Of a DNA stretch of 64,000 bases, positions 16,280 to 23,457 are shown one piece after another (position 1 is the first letter of the stretch; the number at the start of each line of letters is the position of its first letter). This stretch comes from CANLBN01 sp965230205. GTDB lineage: Bacteria > Pseudomonadota > Gammaproteobacteria > Pseudomonadales > Cellvibrionaceae. Below the pieces are notes generated by a model, which did not search any database, was not told the DNA's origin, and saw only the letters and a list, made by a program, of their open reading frames with translations. The stretch is taken from contig OZ245996.1 in the NCBI GenBank assembly GCA_965230205.1, positions 4,216,001-4,280,000 on the forward strand, in the 5' to 3' direction. A program made the position numbers and the translations under genes.

Positions 16280-16308
16280 AGTTCTTATATGAGCGCAACC
16301 ATATAACT
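16280..16308. repeat. Hairpin between two cassette-like genes
   Basis: AGTTCTTATATG (16280-16291) pairs with CATATAACT (16300-16308) through TATATG/CATATA and AGT/ACT arms, with a CT bulge. No T-run follows, so it is not an obvious terminator. It does not match the attC-like sites in sequence. Confidence 0.4.
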
Positions 16309-16368
16309 CTAAGATCGCTAGAACTCATTCTTATAGAGACTAAGGCTAAAAACGTTGAAGGAGCCAAA

Positions 16369-17628
16369 ATGCTACTTATACAAACTATAGTGAAAATACT
16401 ATTAGTACTTACTATTTTAACTTACTCGACGATGGGAATTGCGAAAATGAATATAGTTATTGATGGCGTGCCACTTCCAGCCGACGTTTCTCCACTGACC
16501 GCAAACCCAAATGACTTTCCCTTCGCCGGCACATGGATAGGACAGTGGGATGGGATGTTAAAGACTATTCTCGTAGTTGAATCGATCAATCATGAAGGTA
16601 AAGTAAAAGTGGTCTATGCTATCGCAGATAATCCTATAGCAGGGATTAAAGCGACATGGTTTCGTTACGATGCTGAGATTGTAGATCGTGTGCTGACAAT
16701 GTTTGGGAAGGGTTTTACTGCCTCCTTTGAACTTTCCCAAACAGGTAGGCTAAAAGCCACCTTTGGTGCCGGCTATTCATTTGGTATTTTAAAACGACAT
16801 AGTATCGATGAACTTACACAGGCTAATATAAATATAATATGGAATAGTGGTACGAGTCAGCTTTTACATACAGATTTAATGGAAGACGGAAAAGCCGTTA
16901 GTCTTGAAGCGGTAATATTCAAACCAGCCGGTGAGGGTCCCTTTCCATTAGCTGTTGTTAATCATGGATCAACTGGAATTGGAAATAATCCATCAGCATA
17001 TTCAGAAACATGGACAAATCCATGGTTTGCGGAAATTCTAAACGAACAAGGGTGGCTTGTTGCGTTTCCTCAACGAAGAGGAAGAGGAAAATCTCAAGGT
17101 CTCTATGACGAAGGCTTTGGAGCTGATCGAAGCAAGGGTTACACCTGTGAAGCAGGGCTGTCGCTAACTGGAGCCGATAGAGCACTAAAAGATATACAGG
17201 CCGCTGTTGATACACTTCGCCGTCGTACAGATGTGAACAATGATCCAATCTTAATTGCAGGAAACTCTCGCGGCGGAATTTTATCTATTGCCTATGCTGG
17301 CCTTTACCCCAATCAAACTAAAGCTGCGATTAACTTTGTCGGCGGATGGATAAGCGACAACTGTAATACAGCTGACCAGATAAACAAAACACTTTTTGAG
17401 AAAGGCTCCTCTTTCCCACATGAAACTTTGTGGCTCTATGGCAAAAATGATAATTTTTATTCAATGCATCATAGCCGCCAGAATTTTACTGCTTTTCAAA
17501 AGTCGGGAGGCAAAGGACGCTTTTTAGAGGCAACCGTTGCTGGCGATAATAACGGTCATTGGTTGATGTCAATTCCCCCCCTATGGCAAACTCATGTATT
17601 GAACTATCTAAGTGAGGATGTGGATTAG
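16369..17628 (+). CDS. Secreted alpha/beta hydrolase with an N-terminal uncharacterised domain
   Basis: A 419-residue protein with a signal peptide (about residues 1-25, ending near GIAK). A beta-rich domain of unknown family covers about residues 26-150 (WIGQWDG, TASFELSQTGRLKATFGAG). A C-terminal alpha/beta hydrolase domain from about 165 includes VVNHGSTGIG as oxyanion region, the nucleophile elbow AGNSRGG near 300-306, a probable acid in YGKNDNFYS and a catalytic His in NNGHWLMS. It resembles the dienelactone-hydrolase/peptidase S9 superfamily; a secreted esterase is likely but the substrate is unknown. GGAG before the ATG supports the start. It is much larger than its neighbours in the array. 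Confidence 0.75.
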   Translation: MLLIQTIVKILLVLTILTYSTMGIAKMNIVIDGVPLPADVSPLTANPNDFPFAGTWIGQWDGMLKTILVVESINHEGKVKVVYAIADNPIAGIKATWFRYDAEIVDRVLTMFGKGFTASFELSQTGRLKATFGAGYSFGILKRHSIDELTQANINIIWNSGTSQLLHTDLMEDGKAVSLEAVIFKPAGEGPFPLAVVNHGSTGIGNNPSAYSETWTNPWFAEILNEQGWLVAFPQRRGRGKSQGLYDEGFGADRSKGYTCEAGLSLTGADRALKDIQAAVDTLRRRTDVNNDPILIAGNSRGGILSIAYAGLYPNQTKAAINFVGGWISDNCNTADQINKTLFEKGSSFPHETLWLYGKNDNFYSMHHSRQNFTAFQKSGGKGRFLEATVAGDNNGHWLMSIPPLWQTHVLNYLSEDVD

Positions 17629-17668
17629 ATTAATAGATTGTGCTACCACCAGCAGGGACGACAAATGA

Positions 17669-17740
17669 TCTCCTTTCATTTAATCGATATTATCCATGCA
17701 AGGTACTTGCAAGATTTTACGATTATAATTATAAAATTAA
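17669..17740 (+). repeat. Dispersed repeat, copy 2 (direct TGCAAG pair)
   Basis: CTCCTTTCATTTAAT is followed by ATGCAAGGTACTTGCAAG and ATTTTACGATTA, matching the repeat at 15351-15409. The surrounding 17629-17888 stretch holds no gene that I can support. Confidence 0.45.
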
Positions 17741-17888
17741 CAAGCATGAAGGCAAACTGTAATATTTTTTAATATCCAATAGTTTAGTTAATTATTTTGG
17801 AGTCAAGTTTAAACAACTCTGGCAAATCAAACTAGAGTCAGGGGCGCAGTAGACTACGCCCGTATTTGAGAAATTATGCATCCTCAAG

Positions 17889-18281
17889 GTGTCGTTATTG
17901 AAATGTATCATTAGCTTAATAATTTTATTTTTTCCGTTGCTGACTGTTGGCGCTGATCAAAATTTGTTTGAGAACCCCAAAAAAAGCAAAGAAGATTTTG
18001 CTCGCTCTAAATGTGTTGATACAGTAGTAAAATATAAAGAATTACTTAGTTATGAAGAAATTTGCAAGTACGGCTTTTCTTGCCCAAAACGCCCTTTTAA
18101 AGATAAGCAGCCAATGTATTGTGTTCATAAAAATATCAGTGAGTGCTTCGAAAAAAAATCTTGGCAAACTTCAAATCAGATAGTTGGGCTTCCCCTACAT
18201 ATAAAAATTGGTTTATTAACCCAAGGATTGTCCTTCAAAAAAGGGGCTAACTCAGGTAAAACATGTGCCTATTACAATTAA
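17889..18281 (+). CDS. Small secreted cysteine-containing protein of unknown function
   Basis: A 130-residue protein with a clear signal peptide (hydrophobic IISLIILFFPLLTVGADQ, cleavage near residue 22). Seven cysteines in the mature part (C39, C55, C61, C75, C83, C98 and one near the C-terminus, counting from the GTG) suggest disulfide bonding in the periplasm. I know no family for it. Translation may start at the GTG at 17889 or at the in-frame TTG at 17898, which would be better spaced from AAGGTG. It precedes a lipoprotein gene by 27 bases; the two may share one cassette. Confidence 0.65.
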   Translation: MSLLKCIISLIILFFPLLTVGADQNLFENPKKSKEDFARSKCVDTVVKYKELLSYEEICKYGFSCPKRPFKDKQPMYCVHKNISECFEKKSWQTSNQIVGLPLHIKIGLLTQGLSFKKGANSGKTCAYYN

Positions 18282-18308
18282 CCCTGCATAACAACATTAG
18301 GAGAAAGA

Positions 18309-18671
18309 ATGAAAAAATTATTCTCAGCACTCTGGGTTTTGTCTGTAATAGGCTGTTCAACTGCTCCCGATAGAGTTGATGAAAAAAGTACTTCTACGGC
18401 AACAATTACGATATATAAAAATCACGCTAAAGGAATAGACTCAATAATAGGTAAGAAAGCACTCAAATCATTTACTACTGAGTATAAAAATTCCTCACTT
18501 AACAAAGCATTCGCTCAATCAACTAGCGGTGCCTGGAATTGGAAATCAAATAGAACATCAATGGAACATGCAAAAACAAGTGCATTAATTGGTTGCCAAC
18601 GTAACAACAAAAAACATGAAGACTTATATCCATGTAAAGTCATTCACCTTAATAATGAATGGGTTGAATAG
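18309..18671 (+). CDS. Small predicted lipoprotein of unknown function
   Basis: A 120-residue protein starting MKKLFSALWVLSVIGCSTAP, with a lipobox VIGC and the lipidated Cys near residue 16. The residue after Cys is Ser, which favours outer-membrane sorting. The mature part is polar and contains two further cysteines (IGCQRN and YPCKV). AGGAG about seven bases before the ATG is the best ribosome binding site in this block. It lies 27 bases after the preceding secreted Cys-rich gene, so the pair may act together in the envelope. No family recognised. Confidence 0.7.
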   Translation: MKKLFSALWVLSVIGCSTAPDRVDEKSTSTATITIYKNHAKGIDSIIGKKALKSFTTEYKNSSLNKAFAQSTSGAWNWKSNRTSMEHAKTSALIGCQRNNKKHEDLYPCKVIHLNNEWVE

Positions 18672-18677
18672 AACTAA

Positions 18678-18731
18678 AAGGGGTCAGTTACAAATAGGAA
18701 TTCTTATCGTTATTATTTGTCACTATCCCTT
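18678..18731. repeat. Imperfect inverted repeat downstream of the lipoprotein gene
   Basis: AAGGG and AGTTACAAATA (18686-18696) pair with TATTTGTCACT (18714-18724, one mismatch) and CCCTT (18727-18731). It may act as a terminator, because a loose T-rich stretch follows, or be a remnant of a small palindromic element. Confidence 0.45.
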
Positions 18732-18916
18732 AAATTTTTACTAATTGGACTCGCTACCGCTTATCTGTGTTAGCATCTGACTTCACTACCATTCATCAGA
18801 AGATGCTATTAAATAAGCTTAATTGATACAAAAAACACTTCCTCTCTTAGTAAAAGAAGCGAAGTCATGAGACCAATAAAGCATATTGAAAAAAATTTAG
18901 TAAACCTATTTTCGAA

Positions 18917-19268
18917 ATGATCGAACAACAAGTTAAAGCAGTTCCTTTCATTATTGTGATTGCATTAATGCTGATTTTTGTCCCTTGTTGGTTTTTTCAA
19001 GTTTAATATATATGCACTATTACCTGGCGCTGCAATTGGTTTAATATGCTTTGTACTGACTCTAAGACTTTGGCGCACAAGAAACATGCTTTATCAAATA
19101 GCGCTTATGACAGGTCTTGGTCCAGTGATGGCAGCTTCCTTTGGCCAGGGGATCTACTGGGGGTTTCCACAAACTGTGGGGTTATTAATATTTTTTTATA
19201 TCATTCCTGTGTGGTTTTCATCGTTTGCTTTAATTTCCTATTTTAGAGAACAGGCTGTAGCACTATGA
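18917..19268 (+). pseudogene. Small membrane protein gene with an apparent +1 frameshift in a T6 run
   Basis: An ATG at 18917 opens a hydrophobic frame (MIEQQVKAVPFIIVIALML) that stops at 19004. The frame that continues the protein (FNIYALLPGAAIGLICFVL onward to 19268) lacks an ATG and could only use TTG codons inside the first frame. Removing one T from the six-T run at 18992-18997 joins the two into a smooth 116-residue protein with about three to four membrane segments. Either the gene is broken, or it uses slippage, or the base is a sequence error. It lies immediately before the second attC-like site. No family recognised. Confidence 0.65.
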
Positions 19269-19280
19269 AACTGACAATCA

Positions 19281-19340
19281 CTAGCAAGCAGTATCAGAGG
19301 AGCAATTTACACCTCACTCCAATTACTCGCTTTGTTGGGT
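19281..19340 (+). repeat. attC-like recombination site, copy B
   Basis: This 60-base imperfect palindrome begins CTAGCAAG and ends CTTTGTTGGGT; the last seven bases fit GTTRRRY. It aligns without gaps to 15793-15852, sharing the block AGCAATTTAC, then TCCAATTA and CGCT-TGTT. At inner-stem positions 17 and 37 an A-T pair in copy A is G-C here. It starts 12 bases after the stop of the preceding gene and ends 7 bases before the next ATG, the spacing seen in cassette arrays. Confidence 0.6.
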
Positions 19341-19347
19341 GTTATGC

Positions 19348-19773
19348 ATGAATACTATGAACTATATTTACGGAATTGTAGGCTTTGTTTTATTTATTGT
19401 AGTATTGATGATTATTGATTATTACCGTATGCGTAAAATAGCTAGGAATCGAGGAAAACCAGATATTTGTACTTATGCGCGATCTTTTGACTTTAGGAAT
19501 ACGGATACTAAAGTCATGCGAGAAGTGTACCACTCAGTTCAAGAATGGGTAGGAAGATATGATGGCACTCCATTCCCTGTTCAATCCGAAGATTCATTTA
19601 AACATTTATATAACATGGATCCTGATGACTTGGATGATATATATCTAGAAATAGCTGAGAAACTTGGCATAAGTACTGAAGAAGCAGAAAAGAACCCTTA
19701 CTATGAACGTGTCGAAACAGTGAAAGATTTAGTGCTTTTTCTCAATAATCAACCAAAATTAAAAAATGCATAA
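19348..19773 (+). CDS. Membrane-anchored protein of unknown function
   Basis: A 141-residue protein with one N-terminal transmembrane segment (about residues 5-25, MNYIYGIVGFVLFIVVLMII) and a soluble acidic C-terminal domain. The soluble part has CTYARSFDFRNTDTKVMREV followed by a GTPFPVQSEDSFKHLY stretch resembling small acyl-carrier-like or helical regulatory domains; I do not assign a family. ATG 19348 is chosen over GTG 19339, which lies inside the attC-like core. Seven bases separate the site from the start, so this would be the first gene after a recombination junction. Confidence 0.65.
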   Translation: MNTMNYIYGIVGFVLFIVVLMIIDYYRMRKIARNRGKPDICTYARSFDFRNTDTKVMREVYHSVQEWVGRYDGTPFPVQSEDSFKHLYNMDPDDLDDIYLEIAEKLGISTEEAEKNPYYERVETVKDLVLFLNNQPKLKNA

Positions 19774-19795
19774 AACGGCGTGATATATAATAGAT

Positions 19796-20272
19796 ATGAA
19801 AATTCCTGAGAGCATGAAAGCTGAGCTCGGAGCTTGTAACAATGGAAAAGGCATAGATTTGGAATCTTGGGTAGGCTGTGAAGGCAACTTTCGTCTTGCC
19901 GTCGGATATACAACGTTGTTTAATCCAAGCTTTGTAGAATTTGAAGACTATATATTGCGTGGTGATAAGGTTGATGACAATCTCATTTCTCACGTTCGTA
20001 ATTGTGAACATTCAGGTGAACAAAGACCTACTCCAAAAGGCATCGAGCAAGTAATAAACCGTCTGTATATAGCCGACACTCATCATTATGGCTGTGAAGA
20101 TATTAGCATTGATAAAATATTAGTATTAGGCAATACACTAAAGGAGTTGTATGAAGCAAAGCTCAAATATCAATTTCCCAACAAGCCTTGTATTGTTGAA
20201 TTCTACATACCGAAAGATAAAAACCAACTTGATGATTATCAAATATCTTTTTGGCAAAAAAAGTATGACTAA
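19796..20272 (+). CDS. Hypothetical cytoplasmic protein
   Basis: A 158-residue soluble protein without signal peptide or membrane segment. It contains WVGCEGNFRLAVGYTTLFNP near residues 25-44 and TPKGIEQVINRLYIADTHHY near 78-97. I do not recognise a family with certainty. It follows the previous gene by 22 bases without an attC-like site between them, so both may belong to one cassette. The start ATG lacks a clear ribosome binding site, which suggests translation depends on the upstream gene. Confidence 0.6.
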   Translation: MKIPESMKAELGACNNGKGIDLESWVGCEGNFRLAVGYTTLFNPSFVEFEDYILRGDKVDDNLISHVRNCEHSGEQRPTPKGIEQVINRLYIADTHHYGCEDISIDKILVLGNTLKELYEAKLKYQFPNKPCIVEFYIPKDKNQLDDYQISFWQKKYD

Positions 20273-20316
20273 AAAATGCTCGCTTTTTATGCAATATTAA
20301 GTCTTTAATATAAAGA

Positions 20317-20595
20317 ATGAACAAAACGAAATCGAAAATAATAACTAGCTTATCTGTCGGCACTATTTCACCACTTTTATATTTTTTATTAATTAATGTG
20401 AGCTCTGTTACATACATAAATAAAAAAGGTATTAAAACAGAGGGAGCAAGCGGATTATTAGGGTTTATTGAATTCTATGGCATTTTAGAGTCATTAATTA
20501 TCTATGCCAAAGCAGTGATATTAGGATCAATATTAGTGTTTATTATTTGCTGTATTTATGATTTTATCAGCACCAAGTTAAACAGAAAAATATAA
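20317..20595 (+). CDS. Small membrane protein of unknown function
   Basis: A 92-residue protein with two probable transmembrane helices (about residues 8-30 and 60-82), separated by a polar loop (YINKKGIKTEGASG). No family recognised. The stop codon falls inside the left arm of the degenerate attC-like site at 20591, as often seen when a cassette gene ends in its recombination site. Confidence 0.55.
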   Translation: MNKTKSKIITSLSVGTISPLLYFLLINVSSVTYINKKGIKTEGASGLLGFIEFYGILESLIIYAKAVILGSILVFIICCIYDFISTKLNRKI

Positions 20596-20657
20596 CAATG
20601 TGGCCAAGTACATTCTAACCAAAAACATGGCTTCCTTAGAGCGCCTTGCTTCGGCCA
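20591..20657 (+). repeat. Degenerate attC-like palindrome, third candidate
   Basis: TATAACAATG is followed by TGGCCAAG (20601-20608), which pairs with CTTCGGCCA (20649-20657) leaving one unpaired C, the kind of extrahelical base expected in attC arms. A standard GTTRRRY core is not visible at the right end, so the site may be decayed or the match fortuitous. Confidence 0.3.
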
Positions 20658-20696
20658 TTCCTTAGCAAAGTATTAGTAGATTTATAGAGTGCAATT

Positions 20697-20951
20697 ATGA
20701 TATCGGTCCTAAGAATAATTAGAGCCCTATTTGGCTTCATAGGAGCACTAGGGCTACTGCATTTCTTGTTTGTTCCTGCGTCTAGGCTTTCTCCTATAGT
20801 CGAAGATGAAACTCTGGATATTTTTCCAAATTTACTTATGCTTGTACTAGGCTTTGTAGCATTTATTGCTATTCGCGAGCTTATTCAATACTTGCATAGA
20901 CGAAAATATGGAGTTGCACACCCAAAGTTAGAAAGGATATGGAATCTCTAA
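20697..20951 (+). CDS. Small membrane protein of unknown function
   Basis: An 84-residue protein with two hydrophobic segments (about residues 5-25 and 43-62) joined by a short acidic loop (PIVEDETLDIFP). A basic tail, YLHRRKYGVAHPKLER, probably faces the cytoplasm. No family recognised. It has weak translation signals and continues the uniform + strand block. The 124 bases after it hold no supportable feature beyond a TTTAGCCAACTGG segment that resembles one near 15335. Confidence 0.55.
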   Translation: MISVLRIIRALFGFIGALGLLHFLFVPASRLSPIVEDETLDIFPNLLMLVLGFVAFIAIRELIQYLHRRKYGVAHPKLERIWNL

Positions 20952-21075
20952 ATACTACGAACAAATTTAGCCAACTGGATATTTTTTGCTTGCTTTATTT
21001 TGCGATAGTTACTCCACTTTACCCAAGGGCGTCACCTCAAGCGAAATGTAAATAACAAAGGTGTTATAAATCAAT

Positions 21076-21387
21076 ATGGTTAAAATATTTCTATATATTC
21101 GAAGTTTTGCCTTTCTCATACACAAACGAGCCCTTGACACTAAAGTTTTACCGATTAAGAAACAGAAGTATTCTGAACTTAAAATATTGATAGAAAACTC
21201 CGGTATCTCAGGGCCTAATGAAGAATTTGCCTATGCCAGATATCTCAAAGCCACAGAATTTGCGTATTACCGTAAGGAAACAGGATGTATTGCTAAATAC
21301 AAATCCTTAAGAGAGCATATGGGCCTATCCATTACAGAGGCGGATTCTGACTTCAATAGCCCCACAGGAGTAGCTCCCGGTGGGTAG
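21076..21387 (+). CDS. Hypothetical protein, last gene of the array-like block
   Basis: A 103-residue basic protein with a hydrophobic start (MVKIFLYIRSFAFLI) and a soluble remainder containing FAYARYLKATEFAYYRKET near residues 53-71. No family recognised. Immediately beyond it, strand and gene type change to a conserved dehydrogenase on the minus strand, which marks the right edge of the cassette-like block. Confidence 0.5.
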   Translation: MVKIFLYIRSFAFLIHKRALDTKVLPIKKQKYSELKILIENSGISGPNEEFAYARYLKATEFAYYRKETGCIAKYKSLREHMGLSITEADSDFNSPTGVAPGG

Positions 21388-21439
21388 TATGAAAAAAGCA
21401 AAAACCGATTAAAACGTAACAAAGTTAGCCTGTTCACTT

Positions 21440-22312
21440 TCAATCAGAATAAACCTTTATTAAATTCGCTGGATCAAGATCAGCGTAACCCTCATTACAA
21501 TACTGACGCATAAGGTTTTGTGCTAATGATGAAATGGGGGTATTTCCTGAATTCGTCTTTGCCATTGCCGCCGCCAAATCCAAATCTTTGGCGAGTGTTT
21601 TAACATGCCATTTCAATTCATCGAATTCTTTATTCACCATACGCTGGCCTGTTAGCTGAAAGGGTAATGAATCAGCAAAGCCACCGGCCAATGCAGCGGG
21701 AATTTTTTGGCTTTCGATCCCAGACTTTTCCGCCAATGCCAGCACCTCAGCCATAATTAAAATATTGCAACTGACAATCATTTGATTACAGACTTTGGTT
21801 GCCTGACCACTGCCGACATTCCCCATATGAGTAATGCGTTGTGCGAGGTTTTCAAGGATAGGACGTAATGAATCAATTATCTCACCATCCCCGCCCGCCA
21901 TCATCACCAATGAACCAGATTCAGCACCCGCAACGCCACCAGACATTGGACAATCTATCCATGACATGCCTGTTAATTCTGCTAATTTAGCTGCAAACTG
22001 TTTCGTAAACTCAGGATCAATGCTGGAAAAATCAATCAGTACTTTATCCGGAGCTGACGATTGTAAAAACTCTTGAGAAAAAACAACGGCTTCTATGGCA
22101 GAGGTATCTGTTAAACACGTCATAATAATCTCATTGCCCTGCACTACTTCTGTAATACTGGAGGCGACTGTTGCGCCTTGTGCTTGAGGCTCAGCACATT
22201 TCTCTACTGAACGATTCCAAACTGTTACTTCATAACCTGCATTAAGCAAGCGTTTGGTCATAGGAATGCCCATCAAACCCATGCCAATAAAACCGATTTT
22301 TTTATTTTTCAT
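21440..22312 (-). CDS. NAD(P)-dependent beta-hydroxyacid dehydrogenase (GlxR/MmsB family)
   Basis: A 290-residue protein with the Rossmann motif GFIGMGLMGIPM at the N-terminus, the family substrate motif DCPMSGGVAGAESG near residues 118-131 and the catalytic-lysine motif GSGQATKVCNQ near 167-177. The family includes 3-hydroxyisobutyrate dehydrogenase, tartronate semialdehyde reductase and sulfolactaldehyde reductase. I cannot decide between them by sight. It is monocistronic, convergent with the cassette-like block. A sulfolactaldehyde role would fit the sulfonate genes 10 kb away but has no positional support. Confidence 0.85.
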   Translation of the reverse strand: MKNKKIGFIGMGLMGIPMTKRLLNAGYEVTVWNRSVEKCAEPQAQGATVASSITEVVQGNEIIMTCLTDTSAIEAVVFSQEFLQSSAPDKVLIDFSSIDPEFTKQFAAKLAELTGMSWIDCPMSGGVAGAESGSLVMMAGGDGEIIDSLRPILENLAQRITHMGNVGSGQATKVCNQMIVSCNILIMAEVLALAEKSGIESQKIPAALAGGFADSLPFQLTGQRMVNKEFDELKWHVKTLAKDLDLAAAMAKTNSGNTPISSLAQNLMRQYCNEGYADLDPANLIKVYSD

Positions 22313-22432
22313 AACCTAAAATACTTTAATCACTAATGTCGTTATTTACTCAAATTAGCATATCATTCATGTACCCAAAAGAATACTCAGGCGCATTCTA
22401 ATGGGTAATATTTTTAGGTTAATTTTACCCGT

Positions 22433-22726
22433 TTACTGGTCAATCATAAAAATACTTAAATCTCCAAATCCATTGTCACGATCTTCAATAGCCGCTAAAT
22501 AATCAGAGTCATTAAAAGCCGCTATAGCATTTTCTTGGTTCGGGAAATCTATTTTAAGCATAAATGATGGCATTGCAGATCCTGCCACAATATTGCTGAC
22601 TTTATAAGATGATGGAGGCATAGCAGCGTTGTGCTTTTTCATCACGGGCCCTGCAACACTCTTATACAGGTCGACTTTTTCTTGGTTTTTAACATTACCA
22701 CTGACAATAACAGAACATGTAGACAT
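22433..22726 (-). CDS. DUF1330 family protein
   Basis: A 97-residue ferredoxin-like protein with the DUF1330 pattern: start strand STCSVIVSGNVKN, a conserved AGPVMKKH segment near residues 25-32, FMLKIDFPNQENAIAAFNDS near 55-74 and a final FMIDQ strand. AGGAG seven bases before the ATG is a strong start signal. It is divergent from the TetR regulator gene over 136 bases, so it is probably the main target of that repressor. Small stress- or substrate-induced DUF1330 proteins often sit beside TetR genes; biochemical role unknown. Confidence 0.82.
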   Translation of the reverse strand: MSTCSVIVSGNVKNQEKVDLYKSVAGPVMKKHNAAMPPSSYKVSNIVAGSAMPSFMLKIDFPNQENAIAAFNDSDYLAAIEDRDNGFGDLSIFMIDQ

Positions 22727-22791
22727 GAATTACTCCTAAAAATAGTTGATCAATCACTCAAATAAAGATTCAATGTATCTCACAAATATAT

Positions 22792-22819
22792 TTGAGTCAA
22801 CACTCAACTACTGTATAAT
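22792..22819 (+). promoter_or_regulatory. Predicted tetR promoter with overlapping operator dyad
   Basis: TTGAGT (22792-22797) and TATAAT (22814-22819) are spaced 16 bases apart and lie 44 bases before the tetR ATG. The -35 is itself one arm of TTGAGT-CAAC-ACTCAA (22792-22807), a likely repressor site. This suggests autoregulation and shared control of the divergent DUF1330 gene. Confidence 0.55.
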
Positions 22820-22862
22820 TTAAAAATTCATTGCTATCGAAACACTGGTTGAGCTTAAAAAT

Positions 22863-23447
22863 ATGGGTAGAAGTAAAGTCTTTAATGAAGATATCGCTTT
22901 AGATCAAGCAACGAAGTTATTTTGGAGGCAAGGCTACACCAATACATCCCTGAAGCAATTATTAACTGAAATGGATATGCTGAACGGTTCTTTTTATCAT
23001 TGTTTTAAAGATAAGAAAACACTGTTTATACGATGTCTAGACTATTATAACGAAAAATATACCTATAAGCGCCAGGAAGCACTATCTAAACATGATGATT
23101 TTTCAGCAGGAATACAGGCTTTATTTATAGAAATCTTTAAAACACTAGAATCGAAGGATGAACCTAATGGATGCTTAATTGTAAATAGTATGGTTGAAGA
23201 GGTTTTGTGCGAACAAGAGCTAAAAGAGTATTTATACAAAGACTTTGAATTATTCGCACAATTTTTACAAGATAGAATTCAGCACTCTATCGATCTAGGC
23301 TATACAGCAAATACGGTTTCAGCGAAGCAACTCGCTATGATTTTAGTAACTTATATTCAAGGGCTTTTTAGAATATCCAATACCTATTTGCAAACAAAGC
23401 AATTAAGACTACAGACAAAAGAGTTTTTATCTGCTTTAGATTTATAG
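22863..23447 (+). CDS. TetR-family transcriptional regulator
   Basis: A 194-residue TetR-type repressor of usual length. The DNA-binding helix-turn-helix is in ALDQATKLFWRQGYTNTSLK (about residues 12-31) and GSFYHCFKDKKTLF (about 44-57). The helical ligand-binding domain includes NGCLIVNSMVEE near residues 97-108, a pattern of the YcdC/TetR_C group. It is divergent from a DUF1330 gene with a dyad between them and convergent with the DMT transporter by 10 bases. The effector is unknown; electrophiles or quinones are common for related pairs. Confidence 0.88.
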   Translation: MGRSKVFNEDIALDQATKLFWRQGYTNTSLKQLLTEMDMLNGSFYHCFKDKKTLFIRCLDYYNEKYTYKRQEALSKHDDFSAGIQALFIEIFKTLESKDEPNGCLIVNSMVEEVLCEQELKEYLYKDFELFAQFLQDRIQHSIDLGYTANTVSAKQLAMILVTYIQGLFRISNTYLQTKQLRLQTKEFLSALDL

Positions 23448-23457
23448 AAATCTCAAG

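Noticed and set aside
15335..20985. TTTAGCCAAC at about 15335 and 20969 as a further recombination core
   Set aside because: Its complement GTTGGCT does not satisfy GTTRRRY, there is no pairing arm, and the same string occurs outside the block near 45395.
14587..21387. An integron integrase or transposase in or beside the cassette-like block
   Set aside because: No tyrosine recombinase motif or transposase frame was found in any strand, so the array is described as lacking an integrase in view.
21440..22312. Calling this dehydrogenase a sulfolactaldehyde reductase
   Set aside because: Only family membership supports it; it is 10 kb from the sulfonate genes and monocistronic, so a general name is kept.
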